Positions 52,209-64,000 of a stretch of 64,000 nucleotides of DNA are shown one piece after another (position 1 is the first letter of the stretch; every line of letters starts with the position of its first letter). The stretch covers positions 6,310,001-6,374,000 of the forward strand of contig NC_044581.1 in NCBI RefSeq assembly GCF_901933205.1. Direction: 5' to 3'. The notes under the pieces were generated by a model. That model did not search any database. It worked only from the letters and a program-made list of their open reading frames with translations, and was not told the DNA's origin. The position numbers and the translations under genes were made by a program. The stretch is from Camarhynchus parvulus (taxonomy: Eukaryota; Chordata; Aves; Passeriformes; Thraupidae).

Positions 52209-53605
52209 TGGCTGCAGGGAGCCCTCTCCACACCTGGCATGGTGATGCTCAGAGCTTGCTGCCGATGGAGGCTCTGCCCTGCCACTGGGCTTTACACTCG
52301 GGGTTTTCTGAATGCCTCACTAATAGCCTGAGATATTACTAAAAAAATGAGAAATTGGTGCTGCGGCTTGGGTGGGCAGAGAGCAGCTATGCCCCCTTTC
52401 CTGTTTTTCTGGCATTAGGAACGGCTTGACCTCTTGGCACCCTTGCTTTTTGCACTAATGCTCTTCTCATTAAAGTGCTTTCCTGAACACTAATTAGGGC
52501 GGTTTTCCTTTTGTAAATTAGCCTGATACGATCTGTGTGTCTTGGCAGACGCCCTCGGAGCAGGAACCCAGGGCTCTGCGTTTGATCGCTGTTTATTTTG
52601 CAAATCTCCCCAGTTTCAATGTTCTGAACTGCCTTCTAGAAAGTGCTGGCAGGTGGAGATTAATGGGAGGGAAATGGGGCTTTCCAGCTGGCCTGCCTTG
52701 AGAAACAGGAGACTTTTTGGTGCTACAGGGGCCTTCCAGTCGCTGTGGGTTAATGGGGTGCTGTGGGCACACAGAATCTCCTTCCCATCCCGTCTTGGCA
52801 TCCTTGTGCAGGGGAGGAGCAGGGCTGCAAGGAGAGGCACTGCCTGAACCAACCCCTTAACAGGCAATAGGAAAAAGAAAATCAAATTCACACATTCATT
52901 TTCTGCAGTTAAAGCTCTCCTTGTGACCACAGGAAATGCTCAGACCCCAAAGCAGCCCCAAACCCACCTAAAACTGGGTGTCTGTGGGCAGAGGGAAGCC
53001 CACCTGGCTGCCACTGCCCCCAGATTGTGGTGTCAGCAATTTGCTGGGACCAATGGTGCTCGGGAGGGGATGGACTTTAATCAGCTCTCATTTTCCTAAT
53101 GCACTGGCAGATGGGAGCAGAGGGCACGGAGCTCTCTCTGTCTCTGGCCACAAGAGATGGGCTGAGAAGGTCAGTGGGGAAGGCAGGGCTAGGTGCAGAA
53201 GCCATTCTCTGGCCTGGCTTGCTGGGGAGGCTGAGCATCCCTGGGCAGTGCCACCCCCCTGTCTGCACCAGCACTGGGACCCTCCTGGGACCAGGCACCA
53301 TCAGAGACCTTCTGACCACAGCATTCACTGGTCCACGCTCAGGGAGGAGGAGAACTGCAGGGGCGCTGCCCTCAGGGACCCCTGAGGCTGGGACAGGGTC
53401 AGCAAAGGCCCTGATGAAAAGACAGCGATTTCCCAGTGCTGGTGTGCCAGCCCTGTGGCACCAGGTGTGGGAAAGCACAGGGAAGGATCCCAGCCCAGGG
53501 AGCTGCTGCCAGCATCGGCCGGCCCGGCTCGCTCCCGCTGCCCGAGAGGGGCTTCCCACAGACCACACCCCGAGCTCAGCACCCCTTCCCAGGCTGTGCT
53601 GAGCC
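52209..53605. other. Intergenic, no recognised gene
   Basis: The right half is GC-rich. A 167-codon plus-strand frame at 53099-53602 has no recognisable similarity, domain or start context and was not called. Nothing else was identified. Confidence 0.45.
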
Positions 53606-54356
53606 ATGCACACCCTGTGGCTGCTGGCAGGACTGTCGGTGCAGGGCTGGAGCAGCAGGAGGAGCAGGATGCAGGCTGTGGAGAGCATCCCTGCCCACGG
53701 CGAGGAGCGCGAGCGCTGCAGACCCATGGGCACCATGAGCAGAGTCACCTGTGCAGGAGGATGCTTCCAGAAAAAGTGCCCAGGACCAGGGTTGGCCTGG
53801 ATGGCTCCACAGGTGAGAGCAGTGGTGGGGGCTGGGGGCAAGCAGGGCATTGTCTGTGTCAAAATCAAAGCTGGGGATGAAAACCAGCACAATGCCTTTG
53901 GGTTGGAGTTGTTTTCATTGGGTGTTTGCACACAGGCTCTGTGTTTATTTTGCTGTAGCTTCCTAGGGGGTTAATTCAGCTGCACATTTTGTCTGGTGGG
54001 CTAAAGATGAAGACAAGTGAATAGAGATGGCTGAGCCCCAGAGAGCCCTGTCCCACCTCAGCTGGGATATTGAGTGCCCTGGCCATGCCTTGCTCACACC
54101 TTGTGTACCATTTCCTTCTCCATCTCGCCTCTCTTGGATGTGCAAACAGATGTGGGAGCCCAGGAAGGTTCACCTGGAGTTCCCAGCAAGCTGGCTGTTA
54201 TTCCACCTCAGCCTGCACAAACCCTGCCTGCGCTGCCAGCTTTTCCCTAATGCCTCCTTGTTTTTCCAGTTGGGAGTGATTGCTGAAGGGATCCCCTGGC
54301 AGAGAAGACTCAGGTTCACCCTTCACATCCCGTTCACCTCTGAGGCACATGCATGA
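53606..54356 (+). CDS. Weak candidate: two-exon ORF with signal-peptide-like start, unknown
   Basis: I do not recognise this. ATG at 53606 in good context (gagccATGc) begins MHTLWLLAGLSVQG, which looks like a short secretion signal. The frame runs to MAPQ and a donor cacag|gtgaga at about 53813. A phase-matched acceptor gcaaacag near 54149 opens MWEPRKVHLEF and continues to TGA at 54356, with ATTAAA about 40 bp later. Joined, it would be about 140 residues with several Cys. Every element could be chance in GC-rich DNA. No family assignment is made. Confidence 0.15.
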
Positions 54357-57300
54357 AAATCTGGCTGTGGGTCTGCTCCTCTCCATGAGGAGGAATTAAA
54401 TCAGCTCAGGCAGCAGAGTGAAGCGTGTGGCTCTTTAATATTCATTGGGCGTAGATGTAAAACTTTTCTGTTCTAAAATAGCCTTGCACAGCACTGTGCT
54501 GCTCCTTCTTCCCTCAACCACAGCAGGAGGCTGGAATTCAGTGTTTCCTTTGCTTGTCTTCCCCAGTTTCCCCTGGCCCAGGCAGGAAGCAGAAGACCCT
54601 CGCTGGGTGTAAAGCCTGCTTTGAGGACAGATCCCAGCACTGTGGGTGCAGTTTGTAATTCTACAGTCTGCTGGGAAAGAATCTTTGAAGCACCAACACA
54701 GGAACAAGAAATTTTGCCTTTGTTTTGAAACAGGATGAGTGGCTGTGGTAGTTATGCATCTATTTTTGTGTTAACAAGAAAACATAGTTTTTCCTGTAAA
54801 ATTTTTGGCAGGTAGATTCATGGATCTCTTGGGTGTCTCACTCTTAACTGAGTGCAGTTTTCTTCACCATCTCAATTGCACCTTAGAATTAAAAAAAAAA
54901 AATCTGGTCACAGTTAGGTCCATAATAATTAAATTACCATGAAATATCCTACAGTAAGTTAAACTAGAAAGACCTCAGCCTTTTTCCTTGGTGAGTGGGA
55001 AGCTGTGATAGCATGGGGTGGGCTGGAATGCTGCAGCTCAGTGTAGATAAAAGTGGGGAAGAGATCACCCAGCAGTGAGTGGAGGCAGTGGGAGCATCCC
55101 CTCAGTGCCAGGGAAATGAGGACTGGATGGAAATGGATTTAGTGCAATACAACAGACCCCTGGGCAGGGCTGGGCCCGGGCTGGGATGCAGGATCTATGC
55201 TGGTGTCCCACTGCTGCCATGGGACAGTGGATATCCAACACCCCTAGTGGGTGTGGGTGATCCAGGGAGGATCCTGTTTCCGTCCCCCTGGTGCCAGAGC
55301 TGCAGAGCAGTGTCAGCCCAGCGTCCCGCAGAGCCCAGCCCTGAGCCCTGCCGAGCATCCCTGGGGCACACAAAGGTGACACGGAGCCAGCCCAGGACCC
55401 CAGGGCCAGCGCGCTGTGCCCATGCCGGGATGGGCTCTCAGTGGGATGTTGCAGGCAGCTGGATATCGAGCAGGCAAAGCCGGTTAGCAGCAAAGCTGCT
55501 CAATTCCGTGGGTGAATATCCCCCCTCGTTTGCACATTCATCCCTTTGTTGGGCGCAACTCTCGCGATGCAGCCGGGATGCAGCTGAGCCCATCGCTCAC
55601 CACGTTATTTTCCTTTGCATGGCTGCATTTGCTTTATGACCACAGGGATATTTCCCTATTCCCTGCAGAGGCTCTCACTGATTTACCTCTGCCTTAATCA
55701 GCTGGATGTTATTAGTGAGCCTTGCATTCCTCCAGCCCCTGCTCCAGCATAGCACAGCCATTCACTACAGCCCCAAAACTCTGTTCCCTAAATTATTCAG
55801 AATTACTGTGTTTGCTTCGTTCCTTCTCCAAAGACAAGCACACTTTGGAGGGCACTAAAAATAAATGGGTTTGCTGAGAACTGAATCTATTTCTTAAAGA
55901 GATGGCTCCCCTCCTTTCTGACTGTGCAGAGGGAGGCCTGCCTTTGCACACCTTGTCACCAGTGTCACCCAGCCAAGGAACAGGCTCAGTGGCATTGTGG
56001 GGGCTCGGCTTCAAGGAGAAAATGAGCGCCAGAAGTAGTAAAATTCTTAAAAGATTCCAATTGCCCACCTGCAGCTTCTATCTTCAGACATTTCTGTAGT
56101 TAGAAAGAATTGCAGAAAGCACCCAAGGTCCCAAGTGAGGGTCCCAAGGATCCTCCCCTGTAAGCACTGGCTGGGGAAGTGCTGGTGGGCTCCTTCCAGA
56201 CCAGGAGGACCAGGATCTCCTCCTGGCATGCAGCCGTCTTTCCAGTACAGCCAGACTTTTTATTTGCTGGTTGAAATATGCTGGATGGAATTCACTTGGT
56301 GTCAAGCTGCTCCCTCTCTGGGTCTGCTCCAACCAGCAGGGGCATCCCCCAGCCAGCAGAGAGGGTTTAGCCCCAGCAAGGACACCTCGTGCTTATTCTT
56401 AGCCTTGTTTCTAAGAAGTGCTTTATAAGCAGGAGCCTGTGTTGATTAATGCCATGAAACATTAATGACTTAGGAGGTGAGCTGCAGTCCTCCCACAGAG
56501 CAGCTCCCCATCCCCAGCAGCCAGAGAGGCACAGGATGAGGCCAGCACTGTTCTGCTTGGGCAAGGCACAGGCATTAAAGCCAAACCCAAGCTGTTCCTG
56601 AAGCCAACTGAAAAATATGACAAAGATAAAAGGTAGGTGAAAGGGAGAAGGAGGCTGAGGTTTGGTTAGATGGTGTGCACTGAAGTCCGAGATAAGAAAT
56701 TTGGAAGGGTGAAAGAGTCACCCTCCCAAAGGCTGCTACATCTCACCTGGCACTGCCTGGCTGCCAGCACAGCAGAGGTTTTGCCTGCATGAATGCAGCA
56801 GGTTGAAAAAGGTGTTGCTTTTGCCATTTGCTTGATATAGAGGAGATTTGCATGGGGGACAGGCAGAGCTGAGCAGCTCCCAGCTGGAGCAGCCAGATCC
56901 TTGGCTGTGGACAGGCTCTGGACTGCCCTGGGCTGCCCAAACCCAGGCCAACTGGCTCAAGGGGCTCGGCCAAGGTGCTGAGCTGCAGAGACACCACCAC
57001 CAGCCGAGGCAGCATCCCAGTGTGTTGAATTTTGGCAGCGATCCTTGAAACACCCCTGCCCAGCTCCTGCTCTCCACCCAGTTCCACGCAACCCTATCGC
57101 AAGGATCAGAGCCTCGGGGTTGAATTAATGCAACTAGGGAGCTTTAAAATGAGTATTAAATTTCTCAGGAGCATGCTAAGACTTAATTAAAACTCCTGTC
57201 ATTGTGTGAAATGGCAATGTAGGAATGTAGGAATGTAGGAATGCAGGGGGCTCGTTCCTGCTTTGCGAAGCATTTCATGTCGGCTTGGCAAAGCTGAGAA

Positions 57301-59870
57301 ATCCCCTCACCTCCTCGAGGAGGAGCAAAATTAGAATAATGAGCTGGTTTATAATTAATTGTGCTCTGGGGACACGTTCTCACGCTGTCTGATGCTTCTG
57401 GTGGGAATTTTCTACAGGGAGCATCCCAACAGACAATAGGTTTCAGGTATCAGGTGCGCTCCCGCCTGCATTCCTAGACCAGGTTATCAGGTTGCTCCAA
57501 GGGAGAGTAGGAGGAGTTACATTTTTTTTCTGGCATTCGGGGGATTTTTTAGCTGTCTTACAGATGTAGGTTAAATATTTGCTCAGGGCAGAGCAAACAC
57601 CCAATACAAAGGGCCCCACTGGGTGATGTGTTTCGATCGCTGGAGCTTCCCTCCATCCAAGTAAAAGGCAAATTAACCTGCCTGACTTCACCACGCCACG
57701 GCAGCGATGCTTTTCAGCCACAGCACAGGGGGCTGGGCTAAAAGCAGAGCTAAACCCGAGCCAAGGTCACTGTCCCCGGGCAGGGCGGTGCTGTCCAGGC
57801 AGGGCAGGTGTTTTAGCCCTGATGGTCACGGATGTTTTAGCCCTGCTGGTCACGGATGTTTCGAGCCCTCCCTGAACCTGCCGGCTGCTGGCAGGAGGTG
57901 CTGCTGTTGGCCAGCCCCGCTCCTCGGTGCCGTTCCTCTGCCTGCCTGCAAAGCGGCATTTCTAAAAATACCTCCGGCGATGTCGTCAGCCGGTGCTCGC
58001 TCAGGTCACGGAGACGTGACAGCCAAGGCAAGGAGGATGGGAGAGCATCGCTGGGGGACCGCGCTGAGCTTACCCCAGCCAGCGCGGGTGAATCCCTGCA
58101 GAGAGGGGGGCGTGAGCAGGGTACCTGCTGCCTGCAGCCCCCCAGAATGTCCAGCAGCAAGTGGGCATCCCCTGGGATCCTTGAGCCAAACAGTGCAGGG
58201 AAAGGGAGCTGGTACCTGGCCAGCAGTGTGCAGGCACAGTAACCCCACTGCTGGATGCCTGGAGAGGCTGTTCCTGGCGTGCTGGGCCTGCCAGACTGTC
58301 CTTGCCAAAAGCAGCCCAGCAGCTGGGAGGGGTGGGTTTTGTAGAGCTCACAGGTGACTGTTTGAATAGGGCTGTTGGCACACAACCCTTCCTGCAGCTC
58401 AGATTTTACTCCATGCTTATTCATTGAGTTATTCTTCTAAACTGGGGAATTCATGCATGTGCCTGCTTAATGTAGACTTACTTGATGTAATTGATACAAC
58501 TTATGTGCTTTGCATAATTGCAACACCATTAAAAACCTGAAGCGTTCAAAAGCCAGGAAATTACTTCCCAGTTAAAGTAAATTACATAAACATTTATTTT
58601 ACTCTTTACAGCTCATAAATGAAGTCAGCCATGATATGGCTTTACAGTTGCTATCGGAAAGGGGAAAGTAACTTTCTGTGTGTCAATATTATCCCCAAAC
58701 CAGCCTCAGGAGCTGCACAGATAATGGGTTACTCATGCAAATTAGACACTGCTTAGGGCCTCTGTGGGTAAATGTATGTAGATATGGCTGTGTGTCTATA
58801 GGCACACACACCTCTATCCATCCATGCCAGGATCCATGCTGGGAATGCCAATAAACCTCTGATGAAGGGGGGGAGGCTGGGAGATTTTCACCCGCTGCAG
58901 GGGAATGGCAAATGCAGTGCAGAGCTGGAGGCAGCTGCCAGGCCAGGATGGCATTGGCTTCTCAGGGGAAGGTTTCTGTGCCAGGGGCATGGGGACATGG
59001 AGGTGACACTTCACAGCCCCCTCTCTCTGGGGTGAGTGCCTAGAGCAGCCACTCCCCCACACCAGTGGCTCCTGTCACCCCTCACCACGTGGCTGGCTGG
59101 TGACAGGGAGTGGAGCAGAGTCTCCTGGGGGGTCCCTGAGGATGTCCAAGAGGGACAGGCCAGGATGAAAGGACAAGGTTAAATCCTGCTCCAAGCGTGG
59201 CCAGGAGCGAGCAAAAGGCTGGGACTGAGTGTGGTGAGATCAGAGGTGGAGAACATGTGGTCTGAGGGGAGCACAGCACAGGGCTGGCATCAAACCCTCC
59301 TTTCCCAAGGGACGCCACTCCTGCATGCCCAGAGCCACGTGGGACACAGGTCAGCCTGCCATCAGGTGTGCGGATGTGAGCCACGGGCACAGGGCACCCG
59401 CTGCCACCACCAGGGATGCCAAGCTCAGCTTTGGTATGGGGAATATCCAGTACTGCCAGTTCATCACCCTCAGCAAGTCATGAGTGACTCGTGTCACCCA
59501 AACCAGCCATTACTGCGAGGGCTGTGTGTGCAATACAGGGAGGCAGATACAAATCACACCCTAAAAATGCATATATACTATATATAAAGCAGGATTTTCT
59601 GTTGCCTTTCTGACACCGGGGCTTTTGTAGAGGTCTTGGCACACGAGGCTGTTTTCTCCATGTCTCTGGGTTAGAAAAGGGCTGTTTTTCATGTGATATA
59701 TCTGTCCCTGGGCCCGATGAGCCTGGGGTGCCAGCTGGCATTGCTGCCTGGGGATGTTTGGGAGCAGTGGGAATGTGGCAGAGTGTGAGGAGGGCGTAGT
59801 TTGGGTTGGCAGGTCCTTGGTGGGTAGCACATCAGCACCACTGTCCCCACAGTCCCCCAGGGTCCCCGTG
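54357..59870. other. Gene-free interval upstream of KIFC3
   Basis: No exon, RNA gene or repeat family recognised with confidence. There is an A-run near 54891-54903, an AT-rich stretch at about 58430-58850, and a tiny aggaatgt triplet repeat near 57222-57245. Distal regulatory elements cannot be excluded. Confidence 0.5.
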
Positions 59871-60900
59871 ATGAGTGGCGCCGGGAGGGGCGCACAGGTG
59901 GGGGGCAGTTACACTGGGACTCCCTGGAGAGCTCCGGGCTTGGGGTGGGAATGGCAGAGACACACGGGGAGCACCCGGGACGCACGGGGAGTACCCGGGA
60001 CACACCGGGAGCCCCAGCGCTATAGCAAGGGAGGGTCAGGGGAGCACGGCGAGGGCGGGCCGCCCTGGGAAGGGCGCGGGGAGCACCGGGGCTCCCCTGT
60101 GCTTCCAGGGTTCCGGCCAGAGGCGCCGGGGTGCCCCGGGGGCGCACCGGGTGCCCTCCGCAGCCGGGTAGGGCTGCCCCTCCGGAGCCCCGCGCTCCCG
60201 GAGCCGGTGCGGGAAGGGGAGCCCCGCCTCCGCCGCCCGTCGGGGGTTTCACGCGTTTCCGTGGTAACGGGTGCGGGGCGGAGCTCGGCGCTTCCGTTAC
60301 CGAAGTGCCCGGGAAGGCGGGGACGGACGGGCCGGGGCTGTGGTGGGTGCCCTGCTGCTGCCGCCGCCGCTCCGCGCCCGGTGAGTGGCCCCGCGGGGCG
60401 GCGCCGGCACCGCCGGCACCGGGGAGCTGGGCTGCACCGGGCAGGACCGGGGCTCCCTTTGTCTGCGGGCTGGGAGCGCTGGCACGGAGCGCGGCGAGAG
60501 CGCGGCTCCCGTTAACCCGCGGCGGGCGGCGCTACCGGCACCGGCACCGGCACCGGGGCTGCGCGGAGCGGGGCTGCGTCTCCGGCACCGGCACCGGGAC
60601 CAGCACCGGGGCTGCGCCTCCGGCACCGGCATCACCGGGGCTGCGCGGAGCGGGGCTGCGCCTCCGGCACCGGGACCGCCTCGCTGCGGGTCCCGCCCGC
60701 CCGGAGCCGCCGGTCAGGAGAACAAGGGACCCCGCGGTGGGCTGGGCGGCTCGGCGTGCTGTTCCCCGCCGGAGCGGCCCCGGTGAGGAGCGGCGAGTAC
60801 GGGGCGGTGCCGTGCGGGGCGGTGTGCGCGGAGCGGAGCGGGCGGTGCCGTGCGGGGCATTGTGTGCGCCGAGATGCGATGGGTGCGGTGCCGCCCCGCT
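59870..60900 (+). promoter_or_regulatory. KIFC3: KIFC3 CpG island, promoter and non-coding exon 1
   Basis: A strong CpG island. A palindromic RFX X-box, GTTTCC GT GGTAAC, lies at 60255-60268. A donor cgcccg|gtgagt at 60380/60381 probably ends non-coding exon 1. No TATA box is seen. The island continues into intron 1 as a GC-rich repeat array. Confidence 0.6.
60532..60680. repeat. GC-rich tandem repeat in KIFC3 intron 1
   Basis: Units mixing ccggcaccggcaccgg and ggggctgcgcggagcggggc recur about three times between 60532 and 60680, within the CpG island. Frames through it are open because of composition. Confidence 0.75.
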
Positions 60901-61244
60901 GCAGGGCTGCCCGCGGTCCCGGAGTTCCTAACTCCATAAAGTCAGCCCCAGCCCGAGGTTAGGAGGGGCCTGGAGAGGCTTCAGGAATGAGTAAATTAAT
61001 TACAGACACCGTTTATGTCACATCCGCTGGGAGCACGGAGGGAGCCCGGGGCTGTCGCCTTTTCGGGAGCAAAAAACGGGATTGATGCAACTTCCTGCGG
61101 GTTTCGAGAGTCGGAGCCGGTGTTGCCGTCGTGTTTTGCTCCAGAACGTCCCGCTGGGATTTACAGCTGGACACTGAGAGCGGCTGAGATGTCCGTCCTT
61201 GCGCTTCTCCGCAGAGGTGCCGCTGTGCCCGGGACCCCCGTGCC

Positions 61245-63113
61245 ATGATCACATCCCGCACCGCCTGGCACCTGGGATCCGGGCCCGCCGCCGGAGCCGC
61301 CTGGAACACCAAGGACCTTGCCCCGGACGGTGAGTACAGCACGGTGGCTTGTCCCTTGTCCTTGCCCCGTGGGGCTCAGCCTGCTGCACTCACGCCCTGC
61401 TCACTGGGGAAGGAGAGGCTGGGAACAGGCCAGCCTGCATTTTTCACATTTCTTTCCGGATGAAGGTCAAGATTTGAGAATCGGGGACTCAGAAGCAGGC
61501 ACAAAGCTCTGGGCAGCCTGCTGGTGAGAAGGGAGGGCTGCCTCCATCTCCCTGCTGGCCCCTCCGAGCAGGAATCGTAGGGAGAAAGGTTAAAATTTAA
61601 CATGTAAGATAGAAAACAGAGTGATCTGCGTGACAGGGTGAATGCAGGCCCTTTGCCTCTTCCCAGCCTCAGCTCCTTGGAAAGGCTCCTTGTCCCTCCC
61701 TGGCACATGGACCCCATGGGTGAGTTTAGCTGGAGTTTGCTCTGTGGAGGCTGAGCTGCTTTGCAGGCAGGCGGGCAGCTGCCTGCCCCAACCTGCAGCC
61801 GCTTGCTGGGAAACAGCCCTTCCCTTCCCACCTCCCTCCCCGATGGTGCTGAATGGAGCTTGGCAAGAGGGAGGCTGAACCCCCCTATTAGAACTTCTTT
61901 TCCTCTTGGCTTCAGCATTTGCCTTCATCCCTCTGTGCTGGCAGACACTTCTCTGGGCACAGCTTCTTCTCTGGCACTCAGGCCAGTCCAGCCAAATGCT
62001 GGTTGGCACCAAAGCCTCCAAAACCAGGGTTTTCAGCTCTTTCTCTGCCCAACGGCTGCTGCTGCCCATGCCAGGATGGGGAAATCATCTCCTGTTATCC
62101 AGCACTTTGGAAACGCTCAATTTTCATGGCGTGTGCAAAATGTTATGGACAATTAGAGGCTGAGAAGAAGTCCAGAGTGATGGACTAACTTCATAAGGGC
62201 ACATCTCCCTCTGGACATTAGTTCCACCTTTGGCCCAACTTCCTCTGTGTGGTTTTAGGGGGGAAAAGGCTGCATTATTGAGGTTTGATTTGTGAGCGAT
62301 TGATTTTTTCCCTGCCGGCTGGAGAAGAGATTTGGCCACCCGCAATGGTGGCAGCATTTGTGGCAGACAGGTGGGGGGGCACAGGGTCCCTGAGCAGTGG
62401 GATGTAGCCCTTGCCAGCTGCTTTTCCTGTAGCAGAGGAGGACACAGCCATGGGAGAAGGCTCCTCGAGTTGCTGTTTCCTTCTGTGTGGCTCAGCAGGA
62501 CAGGGAAGTGCTGCCCTGGCCGCTTTTGGGATTGGCTGCCTGACAAATGAAGGAAATATTTGGGGGCAGTGGAGGGAGGTGACGCCGTCAGGGTCCGTCT
62601 GTCTGGTTTTGGTGATGCAAGCTGGCTTTGACAGCTTTTCCAAGATAGGATCATAGGAAGTGGAGCAGCTTGGCAAGGGGCAGAGCTGGGATATCCCTGG
62701 TGGGGGCACAGACCTGGTCCTGCCGAGGCCAGACGGAAGCTACACCCTGAGTTCTCATTACTAGTCATTGGCAACCAGTCTCCGCCCCCCGGAGGGCTAA
62801 TTTTACTAATTAACATAATTAACATTTTTAATAAAAGTCATGCGCTGTCTCTGCCACGCCGGTGTGGTGGCGGCAGCAGGGAGGAGGAGGAGGAGGTGGG
62901 TTTGCTGAGCTGGCCGAAGGCTGTGTCTGTGCTGGTGGATCCAGTGATGCTCTTTGCTCCCTCTCAGGCCGTGGGCAGGACAGGCTCGGCGCCGGGGGCG
63001 GAGCAGGCGCCTCTCCCCGGGCTCCTCTGCTGCCCGCGCTGCTTCACCATAAAATCCTCAGCGTGAGCTGGCCGGACTCTGCAAACCCCCGAGGGCTCTG
63101 CCGGGCACTGCAG
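61245..63113 (+). CDS. KIFC3: KIFC3, first two coding exons, C-terminal-motor kinesin, partial
   Basis: Exon 2 spans 61215-61329, with the ATG at 61245 after acceptor tctccgcag. It encodes MITSRTAWHLGSGPA and ends phase 1 at gacg|gtgagt. The next exon (62968-63113) has acceptor ccctctcag and encodes LLPALLHHKILSVSWPDSAN through LCRALQ, ending phase 0. This matches the human N-terminal wording MVPSRRTWNLG and RALSVDWAGPGSPHGLYLTLQ, after which VEHLKEKL and the coiled coil follow. Only 77 residues are in the window; the coiled coil and motor domain lie to the right. KIFC3 is a minus-end-directed kinesin of adherens junctions and centrosomes (established). Alternative upstream first exons are possible. 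Confidence 0.85.
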
Positions 63114-64000
63114 GTGAGGAACGCTGAGCCAGCCATGGCATGTATGGGAGGGCAGCTGTGGGGTGATGGGGAGGATGCCCTGCACCCATCCAGGTGGGAG
63201 CCAACTGGTTCCCTCCCTCACCACAACCAGGTTGTGTCTGGAGCCCAGCAGCGTGTGCCTCGAGCAGAGCTGCTGCCTGGATGGGGAGGGAAAAGCATCT
63301 CTGGGGAGTGAAAAGGCATCAATGGGGAACGGTGTTCATAACAAAATAGCATTTCTGGGTCACTTATGGGTCATGCTGGCAGGAGAGCTCAAGGCAGAGG
63401 TGTGATAAGAAAATGCAGCGCCGTGAGGTGGTGTTTGCCAGTGGGATGGAGGAGAAGGAGGTGGCAGGGTGCCACGGCCAGGGACAGTGTCGGGACACCA
63501 CACACTGGTGTGGCTGCCACGAGTTCATTCCAGGCTCCAGGCAAATCATTCAAATTCCCCTTCTTTGAAAAGAAGGAAAACACCTTATCACACACCAGCC
63601 TTGATGAATTCCCTTCAGCAAAACCCCTCTGGAGTCTCAGATGCAGAGGCACCGCAGACACGCGGCTTCTCCAGGAGGATGCTGCCGCCTCCTTCCAAAT
63701 TACTCCCAAATTACTGGCATGTACTGAGTATCTGCCCCTCTGCTGGAGTGAGGTTTCCCCAGCATCACTGGCCACAGGGTCTGAGATAAGATTTGAGAAC
63801 GAAAAGGCATTATTGAGCAGGGTGAGCTTGGCTGATCATACCCTTTTACAGCAGCCTTATGAAAGCTCCTTTCAGACTTCTTCTGATTTTTTTGGAGCTC
63901 CATCCCACAGGGATGGAGAGCCATGCCTCCAAGTCAGAGTCTCTTTCTTTTGAAGGCCATAGGAAGAAAAATGGGAAATATTCAGTACAGCTGTGTGGCC
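63114..64000 (+). other. KIFC3: KIFC3 intron, running off the window
   Basis: Follows the donor ctgcag|gtgagg at 63113. No further KIFC3 exon (expected to begin VEHLKEKL) was found before the right edge, and no repeat family was recognised. Confidence 0.6.

Noticed and set aside
53099..53602. 167-codon plus-strand frame
   Set aside because: Low-complexity composition, no start context of note, no splice partners, no recognisable similarity.

Overview
The window is vertebrate nuclear DNA, almost certainly from a bird and probably a passerine. The coding sequence is split into many small exons with GT/AG junctions in consistent phases. The interspersed repeats are CR1-type LINE ends (the typical avian family) plus LTR fragments resembling passerine endogenous retroviruses (family resemblance from memory, not searched). 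GC-rich CpG islands sit at gene starts and introns are short. The gene order MMP15 - USB1 - ZNF319 - CNGB1 - KIFC3 matches human 16q21, shown here in the reverse orientation.

Layout. 58-2878 (minus): 5' two-thirds of MMP15 (MT2-MMP); its 3' exons lie off the left edge. 4996-8494 (minus): complete USB1, the U6 snRNA 3'-end phosphodiesterase, 7 coding exons, 262 aa. 8495-9430: CpG-rich head-to-head promoter region shared by USB1 and ZNF319. 11010-12671 (plus): ZNF319, a single-exon zinc-finger reading frame of 553 aa, followed by a long probable 3'UTR with a good poly(A) signal at 18070. 19090-19292: candidate CNGB1 upstream exon and promoter with two CRX-type TAATCC motifs. 21348-46836 (plus): complete CNGB1, beta subunit of the rod cyclic-nucleotide-gated channel. 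I resolved 33 coding exons that splice in frame into 1469 aa. 46837-59870: about 13 kb without a recognised gene, holding an LTR fragment, a hairpin-bearing minisatellite and one weak candidate secreted ORF. 59870-63113 (plus): CpG island and first two coding exons of KIFC3, a C-terminal-motor kinesin that continues off the right edge.

The genes are neighbours by conserved synteny and do not form a pathway: an extracellular protease, an RNA-processing enzyme, a zinc-finger protein, a photoreceptor channel and a motor. No new multi-gene system was found. The most unusual content is in CNGB1. Its GARP part is a three-exon module repeated four times with identical phases. It also has a 732-bp, almost purely purine Glu/Lys/Arg exon, and minisatellites that copy the exon 6 and exon 17 splice donors. 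The expected mammalian neighbour TEPP/SPMIP8 was not found between ZNF319 and CNGB1.
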